From an uncultured Alphaproteobacteria bacterium (GTDB lineage Bacteria > Pseudomonadota > Alphaproteobacteria > UBA7887), in NCBI GenBank assembly GCA_913044255.1, contig CAJWOI010000044.1, positions 1-12,460 of the forward strand: DNA of 12,460 nucleotides, written 5' to 3'. Below, in pieces: positions 8,053 to 12,460 of this stretch. The position numbers and the translations under genes are program-made. Below the pieces are notes generated by a model, which was not told where the DNA came from, did not search any database, and saw only the letters and a list, made by a program, of their open reading frames with translations. The first letter of the stretch is position 1, and the number at the start of each line of letters is the position of its first letter.

Positions 8053-8127
8053 CTACAGGTCGGCGCAAGCGTAGCAGTTGATTTCGAGACCAACGGCCAC
8101 TTCAAGAACTACTGGCTTCGTCCACAT
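8053..8127 (-). CDS. pqqA: PqqA, precursor peptide of pyrroloquinoline quinone
   Basis: A 24-residue peptide that opens 'MWTKP' and has 'GLE' at 13-15, then I-N-C, Tyr19 and the tail 'ACADL'. The conserved pair Glu15 and Tyr19 (E-x3-Y) sits at exactly the positions known from short PqqA peptides such as that of Klebsiella. By family knowledge the radical-SAM enzyme PqqE, with the chaperone PqqD, crosslinks this Glu and Tyr, and the excised pair becomes PQQ, the cofactor of periplasmic quinoprotein alcohol, methanol or glucose dehydrogenases. The ATG is preceded by GGGAGAG (8132-8138) at 4 bases. A strong terminator follows. No pqqB, C, D or E is in the window, so it is separated from the biosynthetic genes. 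Cysteines at 18 and 21 flank Tyr19. Confidence 0.85.
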   Translation of the reverse strand: MWTKPVVLEVAVGLEINCYACADL

Positions 8128-8131
8128 AATA

Positions 8132-8138
8132 CTCTCCC
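8132..8138 (-). promoter_or_regulatory. Ribosome binding site of pqqA
   Basis: GGGAGAG on the minus strand, four bases before the pqqA ATG. The same GGGAGA core precedes the NIPSNAP gene and polA, so it is this genome's ordinary strong site. It supports translation of the 24-codon ORF. Confidence 0.6.
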
Positions 8139-8207
8139 AACTCAATCAAACTACCGGGGCAATTCCCAATTAAACGAGCCACCACAATACCCATTCTCGT
8201 GAAAGCG

Positions 8208-8236
8208 AATATCTATATCGGCTATTAGGAATCCAA
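8208..8236 (-). promoter_or_regulatory. Candidate sigma-70-like promoter for pqqA
   Basis: On the minus strand TTGGAT (8231-8236) and GATATT (8208-8213) are separated by 17 bases, placing a transcription start about 75 bases before the pqqA ATG and just after the LysR stop codon. Each box matches the E. coli consensus only partly, so this is a suggestion. pqqA could instead be read through from the LysR gene. Confidence 0.25.
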
Positions 8237-8243
8237 ATGGCCC

Positions 8244-9200
8244 TCACAGCTCCTTCATTAACGGCGGGACGTCCTGCAATGGAGGTAGCACCAGAGTTTT
8301 TCCAACTTCCTGTAACACCTTGAGAAAACACGCATAAGGCTCGACCCGAACGTATTGAGACGGCGTAAGCGCCACGATTTCTCGATCCGGCAACGTTGTC
8401 CGATAAAGGGTAACCTCGAAGCTACTGTCGGGCCCCACAATGGCTGTCAGAGCTGGGACAACGGCAACACCTAAGCCTTCCTGGACCATAGAAAGAGCCA
8501 CTTCGTATGTGCGCGTCTGCCCAACCACACGGTAGTGGGGGAGTACACGCTGGTACCACTCCTCGATTCTGCGCTTATGCTGGCTACCAAAATTAAACTG
8601 GATCGTGCTGTTGATCACTGTGCGCTCTGGCGTCCCCAAATCCTTTTCCACGTTTTCAATGTTCGACAAGTCTATGCCTCGTGGCACTGCCAAGACATAA
8701 GGATCGGTGACGATCGCAGTTTGGTGGAAGGAAGAACTTGAACTAGCTATCGAGTCCGTTGCCAACATAGCAATGTTTAGACGCCTACCGTAGAGCAAGT
8801 CCAGGGCTTCCGCCGGTGCCGTCTCGTGAATATCCAGTTCCACATCTGGAAAAACCTCAGCAAGCCTATAAACTGCTTTCGGGATCAAATTTCGTGCAAT
8901 CGAGCTAAGCGCACCGACCGCTATCACGCCACGAGAACCTTCAGAGAATTCCCTAAGGCCGACTGTTGCCTCCTCCACACTCGATAGAATGAGTTCGGTT
9001 TTGCGTGCAAGAAAACTACCGGCATCAGTAAGATTCATCTGGTTCCGGTCGCGATTGAACAACTGGGTGCCGACGTCCTTCTCAAGTTTAGAGATCTGCT
9101 GAGACAGCGAGGGCTGTGCCAGGCCAAGAAGTTTGCTCGCCTTGGTAAAGGATTTCGCATGAGCAACCGCCCAAAAAATCCTCAGTTGATGAAGCGTCAT
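8244..9200 (-). CDS. LysR-family transcriptional regulator
   Basis: A 318-residue protein with the classic LysR layout. The N-terminal winged helix-turn-helix 'LHQLRIFWAVAHAKSFTKAS' leads into 'LGLAQPSLSQQISKLEKDVG' and 'LFNRDRNQMNLTDAG' (residues about 1-62). A linker helix follows, then the periplasmic-binding-protein-like effector domain (about 90-300). Such proteins bind DNA as dimers or tetramers and respond to a small molecule; this one's ligand is not evident. ATG at 9200 is chosen over the upstream TTG at 9209 because the family begins a few residues before 'LHQLRIF'; neither has a good ribosome binding site. It lies between polA and pqqA on the same strand, 116 bases before pqqA, so a role in PQQ or quinoprotein expression is possible but only inferred from position. 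LysR proteins usually control a divergent neighbour, which is absent here. Confidence 0.92.
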   Translation of the reverse strand: MTLHQLRIFWAVAHAKSFTKASKLLGLAQPSLSQQISKLEKDVGTQLFNRDRNQMNLTDAGSFLARKTELILSSVEEATVGLREFSEGSRGVIAVGALSSIARNLIPKAVYRLAEVFPDVELDIHETAPAEALDLLYGRRLNIAMLATDSIASSSSSFHQTAIVTDPYVLAVPRGIDLSNIENVEKDLGTPERTVINSTIQFNFGSQHKRRIEEWYQRVLPHYRVVGQTRTYEVALSMVQEGLGVAVVPALTAIVGPDSSFEVTLYRTTLPDREIVALTPSQYVRVEPYACFLKVLQEVGKTLVLPPLQDVPPLMKEL

Positions 9201-9363
9201 AATAAACAACTATCATTAAATATCTGATTTACGTGAAGCGGAAGCTAGGCCGGGGCGAAAAATAGCGCAAGCCCCAGAAACTGATGGATTAAAGTAATTA
9301 ATTGAAATCACCACGAACCTTATTTGCGCGGTAAGGCCAGATCCAATCACGTTCTTTCAATTG

Positions 9364-12150
9364 TTAATGTGCTTCGGCCCAATTGTCTGCAAACCCCACA
9401 TCTACGATGAGCGGTGCCATAAGCTCCCGAGCCGGGAGTGCCGCACCTTCCATGGTCTTGGAAACTACCTCAATAGTTAGGTCAAGTTCGGCTTCAGGCA
9501 CCTCAAACAACAGTTCGTCATGAACCTGGAGAAGCATTTTCGCGCTGAGTCCAGCATCAAAGAGTGCGGCTGGCATTCGAATCATCGCCCTTTTTATAAT
9601 ATCTGCAGCAGAACCCTGGATGGGCGCATTGATCGCCTGGCGCTCGGCATAGTTGCGTCGAGTGGGGTTCTTATCTGCGATAGCCGATACATGGCATCGT
9701 CGCCCAAATATCGTTTCAACAAATCCATGAGAACGCGCAAAATCCTTAGTTCTCTCCATATAAGTCCCAATTCCTGGATAACGCTCGAAATAAGCATCAA
9801 TATATTTTTTTGCTTCCTTTTGGGGAATTTTAAGCTGGTTACCAAGTCCGAACGCGCTTTGGCCATAAATTATTCCAAAGTTGATCGTCTTGGCACGACG
9901 CCGCAGGGATGGATCCACTTCATCGAGGCCCACATCAAAAACTTGACTGGCCGTTATTGAATGTATATCAGCCCCCTTTTTGAAGGCATCCCGCAAGGCA
10001 CCAATATCGGCAATGTGTGCCAACAACCTAAGCTCGATCTGTGAGTAATCAGCGCTCAGTAATTTATGCTTCGGAGATGCAACAAAAGCTCTCCGAATTT
10101 TCCGTCCCTCCTCTGTCCGCACTGGAATATTCTGCAGGTTCGGATCGGTCGAGGACAGTCGACCTGTAGCAGCACCGGCCATCGAATAAGAAGTATGCAC
10201 GCGACGGGTAGTAGCATTAATCTGTCCGATCAGAGCATCAGTATAAGTGCTTTTCAGTTTGCTCAACTGGCGCCAATCTAGTACTCGGCCCGGCAATTCG
10301 TGGCCCTGAGAGAAAAGTGCCTCAAGTACGTCGGCTCCAGTCCCATATGCGCCAGTTTTCGTTTTCTTACCACCTTGGAGGCCTAACTCATCGAATAACA
10401 CCTCCCCCAACTGCTTCGGAGAGCCGATCATAAATTCACGGCCTGCAAGTCTGTAAATTTCGTCCGACAAAACTCCAATGCGAGCAGCAAAATCGTCTGA
10501 CAATGCCACCAGAGCATCACGGTTTACCATAATCCCAGCCCTCTCCATCTCAGCCAGCACTGGAATAAGCGGCCGTTCGAGGGTTTGATATACAGTGTTC
10601 ATATGTTCCAACACTAGGCGCGGACCAAAAAAATCAGCGAGACGCAGGGTAATGTCAGCGTCCTCCGCCGCATACTCGCACGCTGCTTCCAGTGGCACCT
10701 GGTCAAAGGTAACTTGTTGTTTCCCGGTACCAACCACTTCTTTGTAGGAAATTGGTTTAACGGCAAGATGCAGTTGGGAAAGAACATCCATCCCGTGACT
10801 ACCGCGGCCAGCGTCCAAAACAAAAGACATCAACATTGTGTCATGAACTGGATTTATTCGTATGCCGTACGGTTTTCGAGCCAAAACGACCATGTCATAT
10901 TTAAGGTTCTGTCCAACTTTCAGCACATATGGATCTTCAAGGAGAGGCTTAAGTATCGCTAGCGCCTCCTCGAGTGCGATTTGCTTTGGCACGTCCCCTG
11001 TCGTTTTAGTTTCGCCAAGAATACTTTGATCGATCCGGCTGGAGACGCCATGGCCCAACGGAATATAGCAGGCCCGACCAGGCCCGATTGCAAGCGAAAT
11101 ACCAACCAGCGTCGCGCTCATCGCATCTAATGACGTCGTTTCTGTATCAACGGAAACACGACCGGCGCGAGTTGCGGCCTCAACCCATCCCCGTAAACTC
11201 TCAACTGTCTGAACCAGCTCATAGGAGCGCGTTACGCCAGGTGTTGTATTCTCACCACCGCTGCTATGCGACGCAACGCCAAGCTCATTTTCAATCCTCT
11301 TCAGTAGCGACTTGAATTCCTGTGCTAAGAGAAAAGGCCTCAACACATCTAGATCGGGTGGCAATAGAATGAACGAATCCATCTCTTTTGGTACAGGAAC
11401 GTCGTCCTTAAGCCGGACTAAATCACGACTTAGCCGAGCCATGTCAGCTTGCTCCATAAGAGCTTGTTTGCGTTTAGGTTGCTTAATCTCTTCGGCTCGG
11501 GACAGCAGAGTATCGAGATCGCCATAGTCAGAAATCAACTGCGCCGCAGTTTTAACGCCAATACCAAACACACCGGGCACATTATCTGTGGGGTCTCCAG
11601 CCAAAGCCTGAACATCAACCACTTTGTCCGGTGTCACTCCGAATTTTTCGGCAACTTGCTCAGGGCCGATCTGCCTCATGGTCTTAGGGTCCAACATGCC
11701 CACGCCATCGCCGACCAGTTGCATCAGATCTTTATCACTGGATACAATCGTCACCTGCCAGCCTCGGGAACGAGCTAGCCTAGCATACGTAGCGATTAGA
11801 TCATCGGCTTCATAGCCTGGCTGATCTATTGCCGGGAAACCGAACGCACGTGTTGCATCATGAATAATAGGAAACTGAGGAATCAGCTCCTCCGGAGGCG
11901 CATCGCGATTCGCCTTATACTCTGAATACATATCATGACGGAACGTGGGCTGAGCCGTATCGAAGAGCACTGCCAACCCGTCACAGTCCAAATCTCCCGC
12001 AAGCCGGTAAAGCATATTGCAAAAGCCCAGCACAGCGTTGACGGGGGTGCCGTCGGCGCGGGTCATTGGTGGAAGTGAATAGAACGCGCGAAATATAAAT
12101 CCAGACCCGTCGACCAAACAAAGATGCGTGATAGATTTCCTGTCAGTCAT
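9364..12150 (-). CDS. polA: DNA polymerase I
   Basis: The 928-residue enzyme fills gaps, removes RNA primers and acts in excision repair. Three domains are visible. A 5'-3' exonuclease (about 8-300) has 'VDGSGFIFRAFYSLPP', 'YEADDLIATYA' and helix-hairpin-helix 'GDPTDNVPGVFGIGVKTA'. A 3'-5' exonuclease (about 335-525) has Asp335 and Glu337 in 'VDTETTSLD', 'VGQNLKYDMV' and 'YAAEDADIT', so proofreading is probably active. The family-A polymerase domain has motif A 'SADYSQIELR' (Asp701), motif B 'RRAKTINFGIIYG' (Lys754, Phe758, Tyr762) and motif C 'VHDE' (Asp878). ATG at 12150 is preferred because GGGAGAGA lies 5 bases upstream and the protein then begins just before 'LCLVDGSG'; a TTG 26 codons earlier would include the likely -10 box. 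Divergent from the MFS gene; 163 bases separate it from the LysR gene downstream. Confidence 0.97.
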   Translation of the reverse strand: MTDRKSITHLCLVDGSGFIFRAFYSLPPMTRADGTPVNAVLGFCNMLYRLAGDLDCDGLAVLFDTAQPTFRHDMYSEYKANRDAPPEELIPQFPIIHDATRAFGFPAIDQPGYEADDLIATYARLARSRGWQVTIVSSDKDLMQLVGDGVGMLDPKTMRQIGPEQVAEKFGVTPDKVVDVQALAGDPTDNVPGVFGIGVKTAAQLISDYGDLDTLLSRAEEIKQPKRKQALMEQADMARLSRDLVRLKDDVPVPKEMDSFILLPPDLDVLRPFLLAQEFKSLLKRIENELGVASHSSGGENTTPGVTRSYELVQTVESLRGWVEAATRAGRVSVDTETTSLDAMSATLVGISLAIGPGRACYIPLGHGVSSRIDQSILGETKTTGDVPKQIALEEALAILKPLLEDPYVLKVGQNLKYDMVVLARKPYGIRINPVHDTMLMSFVLDAGRGSHGMDVLSQLHLAVKPISYKEVVGTGKQQVTFDQVPLEAACEYAAEDADITLRLADFFGPRLVLEHMNTVYQTLERPLIPVLAEMERAGIMVNRDALVALSDDFAARIGVLSDEIYRLAGREFMIGSPKQLGEVLFDELGLQGGKKTKTGAYGTGADVLEALFSQGHELPGRVLDWRQLSKLKSTYTDALIGQINATTRRVHTSYSMAGAATGRLSSTDPNLQNIPVRTEEGRKIRRAFVASPKHKLLSADYSQIELRLLAHIADIGALRDAFKKGADIHSITASQVFDVGLDEVDPSLRRRAKTINFGIIYGQSAFGLGNQLKIPQKEAKKYIDAYFERYPGIGTYMERTKDFARSHGFVETIFGRRCHVSAIADKNPTRRNYAERQAINAPIQGSAADIIKRAMIRMPAALFDAGLSAKMLLQVHDELLFEVPEAELDLTIEVVSKTMEGAALPARELMAPLIVDVGFADNWAEAH

Positions 12151-12155
12151 TCGCG

Positions 12156-12163
12156 TCTCTCCC
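12156..12163 (-). promoter_or_regulatory. Ribosome binding site deciding the polA start
   Basis: GGGAGAGA on the minus strand, five bases before the ATG at 12150. It is the reason for rejecting the longer TTG-initiated reading of polA. Confidence 0.6.
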
Positions 12164-12215
12164 AACAAACTAGCTCGACCATGCCGCAACTCAATCCACA
12201 AGTCGAGTGAGCTTT

Positions 12216-12244
12216 GAAATAGAAGCAATCGTTCTCAGTGTAAA
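12216..12244 (-). promoter_or_regulatory. Candidate sigma-70-like promoter for polA
   Basis: TTTACA (12239-12244, five of six bases of the -35 consensus) and TATTTC (12216-12221, weak -10) are separated by 17 bases on the minus strand, about 65 bases before the polA ATG. This intergenic stretch also has to drive the divergent MFS gene. Confidence 0.35.
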
Positions 12245-12302
12245 AGCCATATATGCTGCGCCGTTCATGGCAACAAAGATATCTCCCACTCCAGAATCCA
12301 GT

Positions 12303-12460
12303 ATGAAACTTGATTTGGACCACTCGCCCATTTCACCGGGTGTGCGTCTAGCACTTTTTTATGCCACGACTTTTTTTGTGATTGGCGTCTATATGCCTTT
12401 TTGGCCAGCCTGGCTGAGCGGCAAGGGGTTGGGACCAACTGAAATAGGAATCTTATTGTC
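12303..12460 (+). CDS. MFS transporter, N-terminal fragment (MFS_1_like / phenylpropionate-permease type)
   Basis: The frame is open from ATG at 12303 to the right edge (about 52 codons), so only the N-terminus is visible. A short polar lead is followed by a first membrane segment 'LALFYATTFFVIGVYMPFWP' and then 'AWLSGKGLGPTEIGILL', the pattern of the YxxxF..G...PFWP.WL opening found in the 3-phenylpropionate/nucleoside-like MFS group. Such proteins are inner-membrane secondary transporters; the substrate cannot be inferred. An in-frame ATG at 12267 would add 12 residues; neither start has a clear ribosome binding site, and the shorter one better fits the family's short cytoplasmic N-terminus. 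It is divergent from polA. Confidence 0.75.
   Translation, partial: MKLDLDHSPISPGVRLALFYATTFFVIGVYMPFWPAWLSGKGLGPTEIGILL

Noticed and set aside
8049..8062. Small hairpin CGACC-TACA-GGTCG at the pqqA stop codon
   Set aside because: Five base pairs only; probably incidental beside the much stronger hairpin at 8002-8026.
7797..8105. A 102-codon minus-strand frame starting M-K-W-P, at first sight like a PqqA opening
   Set aside because: It is a different frame from the true pqqA, overlaps the SDHAF4-like gene antisense, and has no E-x3-Y core or family resemblance.
9201..9363. Gap between polA and the LysR gene searched for a terminator or small gene
   Set aside because: Only weak stems (for example CCTTA/TAAGG and GGGGC/GCCCC with long loops) and no credible short ORF or ribosome binding site.

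Overview
The window looks like chromosomal DNA of an alphaproteobacterium of roughly balanced GC content. The evidence is a gene for a DUF1674/SDHAF4-type protein beside rsmB, the order rsmB-rpe-heparinase II/III-like gene, a polA with intact proofreading motifs, and a PqqA of the 24-residue proteobacterial type. I cannot name a genus. No insertion sequence, phage gene, CRISPR array, tRNA or rRNA was seen.

Layout, left to right. Positions 2-3427 (+): the 3' end of an RND membrane-fusion (adaptor) gene, then directly (TAA-ATG) a complete RND permease. Convergent to it on the minus strand, read right to left from about 7636: a possible 17-residue leader ORF, rsmB (16S rRNA m5C methyltransferase), rpe (ribulose-phosphate 3-epimerase), a heparinase II/III-like protein, and a small NIPSNAP-family protein at 3444-3758. 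Divergent from rsmB is a 60-residue SDHAF4-like gene (7769-7951, +). Convergent to that, and easily missed because it is only 24 codons long, is pqqA (8053-8127, -), the precursor peptide of the redox cofactor PQQ, with its own Shine-Dalgarno sequence and a strong terminator hairpin. Upstream on the same strand are a LysR-family regulator (8244-9200) and polA (9364-12150). Divergent from polA, the start of an MFS transporter runs off the right edge.

How the genes fit together. The adaptor and permease form an envelope efflux pump; no outer-membrane channel gene is in view. rsmB and rpe are housekeeping genes read as one unit, and the heparinase-like gene probably shares the transcript. The SDHAF4-like protein probably helps load FAD into succinate dehydrogenase. 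The most notable item is pqqA standing apart from pqqB-E: the right neighbour is a regulator, and the left neighbour after the terminator is a convergent unrelated gene. The modifying enzymes must therefore be elsewhere, and the peptide appears to be expressed as its own unit.

Other points worth a second look are the leader ORF whose stop codon overlaps a TTG start of rsmB at a T5 run, and an RND permease that lacks two of the proton-relay residues known from AcrB.
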